A stretch of DNA of 64,000 nucleotides, from positions 1-64,000 of the forward strand of contig DCUM01000063.1 in the NCBI GenBank assembly GCA_002327255.1. Reading direction: 5' to 3'. The notes under the pieces are model-generated. The model saw nothing but the letters and a program-made list of their open reading frames with translations, did no database searches and was not told the origin of the DNA. Below, in pieces: positions 8,790 to 17,652 of this stretch. The translations under genes were made by a program, and so were the position numbers. Source of the DNA: a bacterium UBA2214 (GTDB taxonomy: Bacteria; Zhuqueibacterota; Zhuqueibacteria; Residuimicrobiales; Residuimicrobiaceae). Every line of letters starts with the position of its first letter. Position 1 is the first letter of the stretch.

Positions 8790-9555
8790 AGAAAAATATT
8801 GGCAGTATCAATATCAGCTCGGCGCGCAATATCTCGTCCCCCTGTTGCGCCGCTGGGGCCTGCCGCCACAGGAGATGCGCCTTCTCGACATTGGCTGCGC
8901 CGAAGCCGGCGTTCTCCAGGCGCTCTGCGAAGCAGGGGCTGAGGGTGTGGGGCTGGAAATCAGCCCCAGCCGTTTATTCCTGGCGCAAAAATTCACGGCC
9001 GCCTCACCCCGTCCTCCCGCTCTGCTGGCGGGTGATTTTTTTCATCTGCCGCTCAAAGCGACGCACAAGCCCTTCACGCTGATCATGCTGCGCGATGTCT
9101 TTGAACATTTGCCGGATAAAGAGCACGCCTTTGCGGCACTGGCAGGCTTGATGGCCGGGGAGACGCATCTGTTGCTCACCTTCCCGCCATTCTATTCGCC
9201 GTTCGGCGGCCATCAACAGATGTTGCAAAGCGCCCTGCGCCGGATCCCCTGGTTTCACGCTCTGCCGAAACCGCTGTGGCGGCTTGTGCAGTGCACGATC
9301 AACAAATACGACGCCAATGCCGCTTTTTTACACGAGATGAACAAGCTGCGCGATAACCGCGTCTCCATCGGCCTCATCAAGCGGCTGGCGCGCCGGCACA
9401 ACCTGCTCATTGCCGCGGAACAATATTATCTCAGCCGCCCCAGCTACAAACTGCGCTACGGCTGGCCGGTCATCCCCGCCCATTTTCTGGGCCGGGTGCC
9501 GCTTCTGCGTGAACTCTTCATAACCGGGGCTGCAATCCTGCTGCGAAAACCATGA
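8773..9555 (+). CDS. Class I SAM-dependent methyltransferase
   Basis: 260-residue Rossmann methyltransferase. Motif I is RLLDIGCAEAGVLQAL, the acidic end of strand 2 is VGLEIS, and motif IV/post-I is LIMLRDVFEHLPDKEHAF, as in UbiE/COQ5-like small-molecule enzymes. I start it at ATG 8773 rather than the TTG at 8737 deep inside the preceding gene. It overlaps the glycosyltransferase genes on both sides (17 nt upstream, 4 nt ATGA downstream), so it probably modifies a sugar or lipid-linked intermediate made by them. Substrate unknown. Confidence 0.83.
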   Translation: MALAHKEKYWQYQYQLGAQYLVPLLRRWGLPPQEMRLLDIGCAEAGVLQALCEAGAEGVGLEISPSRLFLAQKFTAASPRPPALLAGDFFHLPLKATHKPFTLIMLRDVFEHLPDKEHAFAALAGLMAGETHLLLTFPPFYSPFGGHQQMLQSALRRIPWFHALPKPLWRLVQCTINKYDANAAFLHEMNKLRDNRVSIGLIKRLARRHNLLIAAEQYYLSRPSYKLRYGWPVIPAHFLGRVPLLRELFITGAAILLRKP

Positions 9556-10874
9556 AAAAAGTGCTCATCATCTCCTATTATTTCCCGCCCTCCGGGGGGT
9601 CCGGCGTACAGCGCACCCTCAAATTCGTCAAATATCTGCAGGCGTTTGGCTGGATGCCCGTCGTGCTGACCGCCAGAGATGCGGATTATCCGGCCTACGA
9701 TGAGACCCTGTGCGCGGAGATACCCGGCACGGTCAAGGTCTACAGGGCGCCGTTGTTCGAACCCTACCGCCTCTATCGCAAATTCACCGGCCGTTCCGCC
9801 GCTGCAGCAACGGACATCGCCACGCTCACCCTCGATGACCGGCACAAAAGGAGCTGGCCGGAACGCATCTCCGAATTCGTTCGCGCCAGCTTTTTCATAC
9901 CCGATGCGCGCATCGCCTGGCTCTATCCGGCCTGCCGCCTGGGGAAAAAAATTATTGAGGATGAAAATATCCGGCTGATTTTTTCTTCCGCGCCGCCCTA
10001 TACCTGCCATCTCATCGGCCGCAAACTGCAGCATGCGACCGGCTTGCCCTGGGTCGCGGATTTTCGCGATTCGTGGATCGGATGGCTCTCGACGCCGCAG
10101 TGGCGGCCCAGGCCGGCACGGGCCCTGGAGAAAAGGATGGAACAGGGCGTGCTTCGCGACGCAAACCGGATTCTTACGGTATCCTGCGGCGTGAAAGAGG
10201 ATTTGCTCAGCCGTAACCCGGATTGCCTCGATGAGAGATGGGCGCTCTTGCCCAACGGCTACGATGCGCAAGATTTTATCGGCCTGCCGGTCCTTCCCAA
10301 ACGGCAAGGTCTCACCATCACCTACACCGGCTCCCTCTATGGCAACCGTAATCCCCATTATTTGTTGAAAGCGCTCGAATTTTTACAATCGCAGGGAAAT
10401 CCGCACGTCGATGCATTGCGGATTCTCCTGGTGGGCCGGGTTGGAGAAGCCATTCTCGGGGAAATTGCAGATTCAAAAGCGGGGCATTTATTCGAGCATA
10501 TCCCGTATGTCAAACACCGCGAGAGTCTGGCGTACTTGCAGAACAGTGACGCCTCCCTGCTCATCATCGACGACGCTCCGGCCAATCGCGGCATCCTCAC
10601 CGGAAAGATCTATGAATACATCGGCGCCGGGCATCCCATCATCGCGCTGGCGCCGGAAGGTGAAGCCGCGAACCTCATCCGCGTAAACCGGCTCGGCTGG
10701 GTCGCGCCCCCCAACGATCCCCTCGCCATCGCCCGGGTGCTGGACACCGCACTCACCCAGCTGAAGAATAATCCGCAAAGGGGCGCGGCCGCCGCGCCTG
10801 AACGCTTCGAACGCCGCGCCCAAACCGGACTGCTTGCACAGCTCTTTGACGAGCTCACGCAAGACGCATCATGA
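9552..10874 (+). CDS. GT4-like glycosyltransferase
   Basis: 440-residue GT-B protein. The N-terminus KVLIISYYFPPSGGSGVQR is typical of GT4 enzymes of polysaccharide clusters, and the C-terminal donor domain includes LTITYTGSLYGNRNPHYLL, KIYEYIGAGHPIIAL and GEAANLIRVNRLGW. The middle section FSSAPPYTCHLIG and WVADFRDSWIGW matches the same subgroup. Start ATG overlaps the methyltransferase stop (ATGA). Its TGA stop shares the palindrome TCATGA with the stop of the flippase gene on the opposite strand, so the two coding regions overlap tail to tail by 6 bp. Role: a surface glycan of unknown structure. Confidence 0.87.
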   Translation: MKKVLIISYYFPPSGGSGVQRTLKFVKYLQAFGWMPVVLTARDADYPAYDETLCAEIPGTVKVYRAPLFEPYRLYRKFTGRSAAAATDIATLTLDDRHKRSWPERISEFVRASFFIPDARIAWLYPACRLGKKIIEDENIRLIFSSAPPYTCHLIGRKLQHATGLPWVADFRDSWIGWLSTPQWRPRPARALEKRMEQGVLRDANRILTVSCGVKEDLLSRNPDCLDERWALLPNGYDAQDFIGLPVLPKRQGLTITYTGSLYGNRNPHYLLKALEFLQSQGNPHVDALRILLVGRVGEAILGEIADSKAGHLFEHIPYVKHRESLAYLQNSDASLLIIDDAPANRGILTGKIYEYIGAGHPIIALAPEGEAANLIRVNRLGWVAPPNDPLAIARVLDTALTQLKNNPQRGAAAAPERFERRAQTGLLAQLFDELTQDAS

Positions 10875-12110
10875 GGAGGCCTGGAGCGTCCTTTTGACCA
10901 GATAATAATAGAGGAGAAAGCCCAGGCTGGTGGAGAGGACGTTCGCCCACGCAGCGCCGTACATGCCCAGGCGCGGGATCAATGCCAGATTGGCGGCCAG
11001 ATTGACGGAAACCTGTATCAGCGACATGATGAATATTTTCCACTGCAGGTCGCTGGCGATCAGAAAAGTCACATTGGCATATTGCAGAAAAAAGAAAAAA
11101 ATGCTGATGGTCAGCACTTGCAAGACGGGAGCTGCGGGCGCAAAGGCTTCTCCAAAAACGAGCCGCACCGCCCAGGGGCCGAGCCCGTAAACGGCCGCCG
11201 CGACCGCTGCGCCGGCGGCAGCCAGGATCCCCAGCGTTTTGTAATAATCGGCCCTGATCCGGTTCGCATGGTTGACATAGTTCCGGGCAAAACGGGGTAC
11301 CAGGACGATACTGACCGCTGCCGGCAGAATCAACGTCACGTCCATGATGCGATGGGCATTGAAATAGTATCCCGCCTGGGCGGCGTCCGTTGCCAGCGCC
11401 TTTAATAAAATCTGATCGAGACGCCCATGCATCATTTCCACGGCGCCGAGCAGCGCGAAGGGAAATGAAAGCAGCAGCAACTGACGCCAGGCGTCGGGCT
11501 GAATGCTGCAGCGTATTTTCAAGCCCGCCCGGGAGAGAATCGCACCCAGCCAGACGACATAAACGATGAACGCAAGGGCCAGGGAGCACAACACGGCGGT
11601 CAGGTAGAGCCCGGCCTGAATGATCAACAGCAAAAACGCCAGCTTGCTCACTTCAAAAACGACAATGGCCGCCGCCGCGGGGCGCATGCGTTCCCAGGCG
11701 CGCAAAATGCCGTCGAACGTCAATCCCAAAGAATAGGGCAGGATGGATAACAGGGCGACAGGCGCCAGCTGCAGCACCCGTTCATCCCGGTAGCCGATCA
11801 GGGCGATCACGCCCAGCCACACGGCAAAACTGATGGCGGAGAGAATCAAGCGCAGGGTTACGACGCGATCAAGGAATGCCTGTGCCGAGGTTGGCGCCCG
11901 GGCAATATCGCGTACCAGCATGCGATTGATGCCAAAATCGGCGATGACGTTGCCGAAGCTGATGTAGGCGAACAGCGTGCCGTAAACGCCGATATCGGCG
12001 GCGCCCAGATAACGGCTGAGGATGATGATATAGACCAGGGAGATGACCCGGCTCAGGGCATTGGCGGAGAGGATGGAAGTGAAATTTACCGCTAGTTTCC
12101 GCAGCGACAT
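10869..12110 (-). CDS. Wzx-like polysaccharide flippase (MATE/MOP superfamily)
   Basis: 413-residue polytopic membrane protein with about 12-14 hydrophobic segments, matching O-antigen/lipid-linked oligosaccharide flippases (polysaccharide biosynthesis protein family). The N-terminal ANALSRVISLVYIIILSRYL and YGTLFAYISFGNVIADFGI segments are typical. Start ATG 12110 (MSLRKLAVNF) follows GGGAG at 8 nt; an in-frame TTG at 12143 is less likely. It is transcribed toward the GT4-methyltransferase-GT4 operon and likely exports the glycan those enzymes make, although it is not in the same operon. Confidence 0.85.
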   Translation of the reverse strand: MSLRKLAVNFTSILSANALSRVISLVYIIILSRYLGAADIGVYGTLFAYISFGNVIADFGINRMLVRDIARAPTSAQAFLDRVVTLRLILSAISFAVWLGVIALIGYRDERVLQLAPVALLSILPYSLGLTFDGILRAWERMRPAAAAIVVFEVSKLAFLLLIIQAGLYLTAVLCSLALAFIVYVVWLGAILSRAGLKIRCSIQPDAWRQLLLLSFPFALLGAVEMMHGRLDQILLKALATDAAQAGYYFNAHRIMDVTLILPAAVSIVLVPRFARNYVNHANRIRADYYKTLGILAAAGAAVAAAVYGLGPWAVRLVFGEAFAPAAPVLQVLTISIFFFFLQYANVTFLIASDLQWKIFIMSLIQVSVNLAANLALIPRLGMYGAAWANVLSTSLGFLLYYYLVKRTLQASS

Positions 12111-12217
12111 GGTCCGTGCTCCCGTGACGAGGTGATGGAACAATAGTTAACCCTTGTAAATATAGAAAAATGATCGTTAGCATCAAAAAGCTTTATTATA
12201 AAAAACACAAAGAATCG

Positions 12218-12246
12218 TTGAATTTTTTAAAAAATTGTCATATAAT
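12218..12246 (+). promoter_or_regulatory. Sigma-70-type promoter for the YfhO-like gene
   Basis: TTGAAT (12218-12223), 17-bp spacer, perfect TATAAT (12241-12246) in an AT-rich divergent intergenic region. Predicted start is near 12253, giving a ~38-nt leader with GAGG (12282-12285) 5 nt before GTG 12291. It is one of the clearest promoters in the window. Confidence 0.8.
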
Positions 12247-12290
12247 AGAAAATAAATTTGGCGACTTTCCATCCTTATCATGAGGATTTT

Positions 12291-14834
12291 GTGAAAAAAA
12301 AGAAATCAGCACAAATGCAGGCGGTTGAAACGCCCAAAATCGAGCCCGAGAACTTTGTCACCAGGCACCCGGTAGCGCTCCTGATCGTGATCGCTATGGT
12401 GCTCCTGATGATTCTCTATGCTCCCGTGATGCTGGGCGGGAAAACCTTTCAGGCGCCGGACCAACTCAGTTCCAGGGCCACGGCGCCTTTTGTCAAGGAT
12501 GCCCTTTCCCGAGGCATCACCCCCCTGTGGTGTCCCTATGTTTTCGGCGGCATGCCTTCCTTTGGCAGTCTGCTCAGCGCCCCCCGTATCAACTTTGTCG
12601 ATGAGACGATCAACGGGTTCATGAAAGCGGCGGCCTTGCCCGAGTTCACCTTCATCCTGCTCAACTATCTGTTGTTTGCCCTGTGCATGTATCTGCTCCT
12701 GCGGGCCTTTAAAGTGAGCGCCCTGCCGGCACTGGTCTCTGCCATCGCCGTCATTTTTTTGCCGCAATTTGTCGCCTTCACCGCATTCGGCCACAACACC
12801 AAATTCCTCGCGGTTGCGTTGATTCCGCTCATCCTTTTTTTGACGCATCGCATGCTGGAAACCAAAAACTGGCTCTATTTCAGTCTCACCGCGCTGGCCA
12901 TCGGCCTGCAAATGGTGCGCGCACATATACAGGTCAGCTATTACACCTTTTTGGTGCTGGGCATCTATTTTCTCTACAAGGAGATCGCGGATTTTCGCCG
13001 CAATGGCAGCTTTAAATCCCTGCTGCACGCCACCGGATTGCTGGCCGGTGCTGTTGCGGCCGGCGTCCTGCTTTCGATGATCCTCTACACCTCGGTGCTG
13101 GACTACCAGCATTTCTCCATTCGCGGCGGCGGTACGGATGGGGGACTGGATTACGATTATGCCTCCAACTGGTCATTTCATCCGCTGGAAATGGTCACCT
13201 TCTTCATCCCCTCTTTTATGGGGTTTGGCGGTGAAACGTACTGGGGCAACATGCCTTTCACCGATTATCCGCTCTATTTCAGCATTGTGATCTTTTTCCT
13301 GGCGGGGATCGCCTTTGTATTGCGCAGAGACCGGATCACCTGGATTATGGGGATTGTCGTTCTCTTCGCGCTGCTGGTCTCTTTTGGCAAGCACTTTCCC
13401 ATACTCTACACCCCTCTGTTCAAATTCCTGCCCTACTTCAACAAGTTTCGCATCCCCAGTATGATTCATATCGTGCTCGATATCGGCATGGTCGTCCTGG
13501 CGGGAATCGGTCTGCAAGCGCTCCTGGAATTCAAGGACAAGGCGCTCAAAACCCTGGAAAGAGCCGCCCTGAACAAACAGCTGATGCGCTATATCTCTAT
13601 TTTCACCGGCCTGGTCGCCATCCTGACCCTGGTGGTGGTTTTGGGCAAAGGCCTCTATCTGGATATGGCGGGAAGCGGCAACATCCCCCTGAATGATGCC
13701 CAACGCAGCCAGGCTTACAACAAGGCGGTGGTGGACAGCTTCAAATCCATTCTCCTCCTGGGGGTTGCCCTTACGTTGATCCTGCAATTTCTCAAAAACA
13801 AATTCACACGATTGACGCTATCACTGTCCTTGCTGACCCTGATCATCATCGATCTCTGGATGGTCAATATGCGCATCATCCAGCCGCGGGCCGCGGAGGA
13901 TGAAAAAGCCTTTTTTGCCCCCACAGCGGTGGTCAACTATCTGAAACAGGATAGAGATCTGTTTCGTATTTTTCCCGTATTGGATGATAAAAGCGGCAAC
14001 TGGTACATGCGCCACTTTGTGCAAAATATTTCCGGATACAGCGCCGCCAAGCTGCGGATTTATCAGGAATTTCTCGAAGAAACGGGCTACGGCAGCCAGG
14101 ACCGCTATGGCCTGAACAGCTTCATGTCCAAATACTGGCGCTTCGCCATGCGCGACAATCGCGTTTCTCCGATGGAGGTTCCGTATGATCAGATTGCGCC
14201 GGGACGGCTGGCCTTTGATGCGGCCATGCTCGATATGCTGAATGTCAAATATCTGGTGCTGCAATATTTGCCCCTGAATGACCCCAGATATCAACCGGTT
14301 GCCAATCCGGAGCAGTTGCCCATATACCGGAATACGACGGTCCTGCCACGCGCCTTTTTCGCCGATTCAACCATCCAGCTTTCGGGCCGCAAAACCATAT
14401 TTGATTATATGAAAAGTGGCCGCTTCAATCCGCGCCGTCTCGCCATTGTCGAAGAAAAGGCCCCCTTTGCCGTGCAGCCCGCGGGTGACAACAGCGTCCG
14501 CGTCACCGAATATGATATTCACACCATCAAACTGTCGGCCAGCGTCCGCAATCCGGGTTTTCTCGTGCTCAGCGAAGTCTATTACCCTTCGGGTTGGAAG
14601 GCGTTTGTGAACGGCCGTGAAAGCAAAATCTATAAAACCAATTATATTCTGCGCGGGCTCTTTCTGCCGCCGGGCGATCATGAGATCGTTTTCAAGTTCG
14701 CGCCTTCCTCCTACCGGCAGGGCGTCTGGATCAGCACGGTGACGTTGCTGGGCTTGCTCGCCCTGTTGGCCTATTGCGGCTGGCGCGCCTATCAGAACTA
14801 TCGGCGCGGCAGAACCGCGGCCAAACCAGCCTGA
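12291..14834 (+). CDS. YfhO-family multi-spanning membrane protein (GT-C-like)
   Basis: 847-residue protein with a lysine-rich N-terminus, about a dozen transmembrane segments through residue ~560, and a large C-terminal extracytoplasmic domain ending in a final helix (residues ~815-840). It matches the YfhO family: the first external loop holds PDQLSSRATAPF and LWCPYVFGGMPSF, and the C-terminal domain has YYPSGWKAFVNGRE and LFLPPGDHEIVFKF. YfhO of Gram-positives is linked to glycosylation of lipoteichoic acid; FCB homologues are uncharacterised. GTG 12291 is chosen over the upstream TTG (12258) because GAGG is correctly spaced and 12258 lies almost at the predicted transcription start. Likely role: adding sugars to a surface polymer on the periplasmic side (inference). 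Confidence 0.85.
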   Translation: MKKKKSAQMQAVETPKIEPENFVTRHPVALLIVIAMVLLMILYAPVMLGGKTFQAPDQLSSRATAPFVKDALSRGITPLWCPYVFGGMPSFGSLLSAPRINFVDETINGFMKAAALPEFTFILLNYLLFALCMYLLLRAFKVSALPALVSAIAVIFLPQFVAFTAFGHNTKFLAVALIPLILFLTHRMLETKNWLYFSLTALAIGLQMVRAHIQVSYYTFLVLGIYFLYKEIADFRRNGSFKSLLHATGLLAGAVAAGVLLSMILYTSVLDYQHFSIRGGGTDGGLDYDYASNWSFHPLEMVTFFIPSFMGFGGETYWGNMPFTDYPLYFSIVIFFLAGIAFVLRRDRITWIMGIVVLFALLVSFGKHFPILYTPLFKFLPYFNKFRIPSMIHIVLDIGMVVLAGIGLQALLEFKDKALKTLERAALNKQLMRYISIFTGLVAILTLVVVLGKGLYLDMAGSGNIPLNDAQRSQAYNKAVVDSFKSILLLGVALTLILQFLKNKFTRLTLSLSLLTLIIIDLWMVNMRIIQPRAAEDEKAFFAPTAVVNYLKQDRDLFRIFPVLDDKSGNWYMRHFVQNISGYSAAKLRIYQEFLEETGYGSQDRYGLNSFMSKYWRFAMRDNRVSPMEVPYDQIAPGRLAFDAAMLDMLNVKYLVLQYLPLNDPRYQPVANPEQLPIYRNTTVLPRAFFADSTIQLSGRKTIFDYMKSGRFNPRRLAIVEEKAPFAVQPAGDNSVRVTEYDIHTIKLSASVRNPGFLVLSEVYYPSGWKAFVNGRESKIYKTNYILRGLFLPPGDHEIVFKFAPSSYRQGVWISTVTLLGLLALLAYCGWRAYQNYRRGRTAAKPA

Positions 14835-14903
14835 TCCGGTTTGTGCCGCTGCCACCGATCCCGATCCGGAGAAAACAACAACTATCATGAAATCCATCTA
14901 TCC

Positions 14904-14930
14904 GGGTGAGCGTTCCGCTCACCCTTTTTT
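14904..14930 (+). terminator. Hairpin with T-tract just before the histidine kinase gene
   Basis: Perfect 9-bp stem GGGTGAGCG / CGCTCACCC with a TTC loop followed by TTTTTT. It ends 13 nt before the next ATG, leaving no room for a promoter between, so it may act as an attenuator rather than a simple end. Confidence 0.8.
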
Positions 14931-14943
14931 ATGAGGCTGCATC

Positions 14944-16134
14944 ATGTCCCTGCGCAAAACGCTCTATATGTTTTCCGGCACGCTTCGCGGTGTTTTCGTT
15001 CTCATGGTCCTTCTATGTATTTTTGCCATCCATTATTACATTCAGGGACTGGTCGAAGATTTGCGCAAGCAGTCGCGCGATATCGCGACCTTTTATGCGA
15101 TGATCGTGCAGCGCCTTGGCACCGATGTGGATCAGCCGGAAGTGCTGAACTGGTTGTTCGAAAATGTCGTCTTTCGAACGACCTTTCCCCTGGTGGTGAC
15201 CGATAGCCAGGGGACCCCCAGCTCCTGGCAGGGCCTCAGCGTTCCCGACACACTGCGCAGTGAGGAAGCCTTTCAGAAAGTCAAAGAAATCCTTAAAAAA
15301 ATGCGCCAGGAAAATGAGCCGCTGCCCATCACCTACGAGTCACAGGTCATCAGCTATCTCTATTACGGGGATTCCATCCTGATCACCAAGCTGCAGTATT
15401 TGCCGTACCTGACGTTGAGCGGATTGGGTCTGCTCATGCTGGTGGCTTTTCTCAGTTTCAGCAGCATCAAGAGCAGCGAACAGCGCTTCATCTGGGTGGG
15501 CATGGCCAAAGAGACGGCCCATCAGTTGGGAACGCCGATTTCCTCCCTGTTGGGATGGCTCGAGATCATGAAATCCGGGGATATCGACAAGCTCAAAAAA
15601 GCGCGTACCCTGGCGGACATGGAAGCGGATGTCAACCGCCTCGAAAAAGTCGCGGCCCGTTTTTCTCATATCGGTTCGGCCGCTCATTTGACGCCGCAGG
15701 ATATCCACCAGCCCCTTCACGAAGTGGTGGAATATCTGCGCAAACGGCTGCCCAAAACCGGCAAAGAAACCCGTCTCGTGGAAAATTTCGGCCAGCTGCC
15801 GCCGGTGCCCCTGAATCGTGAGTTGTTTGAATGGGCGATAGAAAATCTCATCAAAAATGCCATCGATGCCGCGCAGGGAAAAAAGGGGCTCATCGAAATC
15901 AATACCGGCATGCTTTCGGAAAAAAAGTTGTTTGTTGATATCCGGGATAACGGCACAGGGATACAGGCCAAAAGACGACGGGACATTTTTAAGGCGGGGT
16001 ATAGCACGAAAAAGCGCGGCTGGGGACTCGGATTGAATTTCACCAAACGGATTATCGAAGAATACCACAATGGCCGCCTCTTCATCAAGGAGACCCACCC
16101 GGGAAAAGGAACCACCATGCGGATTATTCTATGA
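14944..16134 (+). CDS. Membrane sensor histidine kinase
   Basis: 396-residue kinase: TM1 about residues 15-35, periplasmic domain ~36-150, TM2 ~155-175, then the kinase core. H box is AKETAHQLGTPISSLLGWLE with phospho-acceptor His193; N box ENLIKNAIDAA; G1 DNGTGI; G2 GWGLGLNF. All ATP-binding boxes are present, so it should be active. No response regulator is adjacent; the orphan NtrC-type regulator at 34050-35438 is a possible partner by inference only. GAGG (14933-14936) precedes the ATG. The 3' end overlaps the SDR gene by ATGA. Confidence 0.92.
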   Translation: MSLRKTLYMFSGTLRGVFVLMVLLCIFAIHYYIQGLVEDLRKQSRDIATFYAMIVQRLGTDVDQPEVLNWLFENVVFRTTFPLVVTDSQGTPSSWQGLSVPDTLRSEEAFQKVKEILKKMRQENEPLPITYESQVISYLYYGDSILITKLQYLPYLTLSGLGLLMLVAFLSFSSIKSSEQRFIWVGMAKETAHQLGTPISSLLGWLEIMKSGDIDKLKKARTLADMEADVNRLEKVAARFSHIGSAAHLTPQDIHQPLHEVVEYLRKRLPKTGKETRLVENFGQLPPVPLNRELFEWAIENLIKNAIDAAQGKKGLIEINTGMLSEKKLFVDIRDNGTGIQAKRRRDIFKAGYSTKKRGWGLGLNFTKRIIEEYHNGRLFIKETHPGKGTTMRIIL

Positions 16135-16883
16135 GCCGGACGGACAAATTGCACGGCCGCCTTGCGGTGGTCACGGGCAGCGCGCGCGGGTTGGGGCGCA
16201 GTATGGCCATCACACTCGCCGGAGAGGGCGCCCGCGTGGCCATTCACTATAAAACCCGAAAAGAGGAAGCCGCGCTGACGGTTGCACATCTGCGCAACGG
16301 CGGAGCGGAAGCCATGGCCTTTCAGGCCGACCTTTGCAGTTGGGATGAAACGCAAAACCTGATATCAGCGGTATTGAAACACTTTGGCCGTATCGACATT
16401 CTCGTCAACAACGTCGGCCCCTTCGGGGAAAAATCCTTTCTGGAAACGACCCCTCTGGAATGGCGCGAGATGCTCGATGGCAATTTGCTGACCACTGTTC
16501 ATGCCTGCCGCGCGGTGTGGCCCTTCATGCAGGAACAAAAGTACGGCCGGATCATCAATCTGGGGCTCGCGAGTGCCGATCGCATCCATGCCTATCAAAA
16601 CATCATTCCTTACGGCATCGCCAAAACGGGTGTGTTGATCCTGAGCAAATCATTGGCAGTAGAGGGCGCTCCTTTTGGCATTACCGTGAATGTGCTGGCA
16701 CCCGGTTTGATGAACAACGGCGACCTGTCCGAATCGGAATCGGCGCGGCTCGCCAAAAAAATTCCCGGTGGCCGCACCGGAACGGCCGGGGATCTGGGCG
16801 CAGCCCTCCTCTTTCTGGCCGGCGAAGCCTCCGCCTATGTAACCGGCGCACAAATTCCCGTCAGCGGAGGATGGGGCTTGTAA
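16131..16883 (+). CDS. Short-chain dehydrogenase/reductase (FabG-like)
   Basis: 250-residue classical SDR. The cofactor motif TGSARGLGRS is at the N-terminus, NNVG follows strand 4, and the catalytic set is Ser in LGLASAD, Tyr and Lys in YGIAK. The C-terminal AYVTGAQIPVSGGWG is the usual subunit-interface end. Substrate is not predictable; FabG or pteridine-reductase-like enzymes are closest by pattern. It overlaps the kinase gene by 4 nt. Its TAA stop abuts, with zero spacing, the stop of the gene on the opposite strand. Confidence 0.88.
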   Translation: MSRTDKLHGRLAVVTGSARGLGRSMAITLAGEGARVAIHYKTRKEEAALTVAHLRNGGAEAMAFQADLCSWDETQNLISAVLKHFGRIDILVNNVGPFGEKSFLETTPLEWREMLDGNLLTTVHACRAVWPFMQEQKYGRIINLGLASADRIHAYQNIIPYGIAKTGVLILSKSLAVEGAPFGITVNVLAPGLMNNGDLSESESARLAKKIPGGRTGTAGDLGAALLFLAGEASAYVTGAQIPVSGGWGL

Positions 16884-17645
16884 TCAATGCCGGTACGCTT
16901 CCGGCGTGCGCGGATATCGCACGGACGGTGCCACTGCGGGCCTTTCTGATGGTGACTGGATGGAAGAGGATGGTTGTGAAGCCGTGCCAATGCGAACCCC
17001 CGCCTTCGATATATAAATCTCGACCCCTTCTCCATCTGCAGGCATAAACGGCTCGCTGCGGACGATGGTGACCACTGTCAGACCCAGCACCCCATTTATA
17101 CGCTGGATTATTTGCCAGAGGCTGTTTGTAGTCCCCCCGGCCAATCGCTGTTCTCCCGCCTCTTTTTCATAGGGATCATAGCCGCGCAGGTGCGTCAGCC
17201 GGAACATCTGCGGGAAACCACCCTTAGCGAGCACACCTCCCCATTGCAACCATTCAGCGTCCACGACAAAGCGCTCTCCCTTGAGCGCATATTCCCGGGA
17301 TGTGCCCGGTTGTTTCCCTTCATACGGAGTATGCTCTATCCAATAGACGCCCGCCTGGGTTGACTGCTTTATGAAGGTGAGGCGCGCAGCCAAAACCTCG
17401 CCGCGTAACGGGGCATAGTAATAGAAACAGGAACCCCCATAAATTAAAACGACCACCAGGAGCATCATCAGGGCCAGCTTTACCAGCGTCCATCGGAAAG
17501 AAGCGCTGCTTGCCGCTTTGCCCGCGGGCCTTTTCGCGTTGCCCGTCACTTTGCCCATGCCAAGCAGCAACTGGGCTGCCACCAGGCTAACCATAAAAAG
17601 AATGGCATAGACCACCCATGTATTCGTGTTTGCCATATTTCCCAT
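16884..17645 (-). CDS. Hypothetical membrane protein, last gene of the long minus-strand operon
   Basis: 253-residue protein with two predicted transmembrane helices (residues ~8-30 and ~50-75), then a soluble part rich in YEGK, REYALKGERFVVDAEWLQW and GGFPQMFRLTHLRGYDPYE. The tail after residue ~220 is Ser/Pro-rich and low in complexity. I do not recognise the family. GTG 17648, ATG 17645 and ATG 17636 are possible starts; GAGGG fits 17645. It follows the DUF4249-like gene by 7 nt. Confidence 0.6.
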   Translation of the reverse strand: MGNMANTNTWVVYAILFMVSLVAAQLLLGMGKVTGNAKRPAGKAASSASFRWTLVKLALMMLLVVVLIYGGSCFYYYAPLRGEVLAARLTFIKQSTQAGVYWIEHTPYEGKQPGTSREYALKGERFVVDAEWLQWGGVLAKGGFPQMFRLTHLRGYDPYEKEAGEQRLAGGTTNSLWQIIQRINGVLGLTVVTIVRSEPFMPADGEGVEIYISKAGVRIGTASQPSSSIQSPSERPAVAPSVRYPRTPEAYRH

Positions 17646-17652
17646 CACGCCC

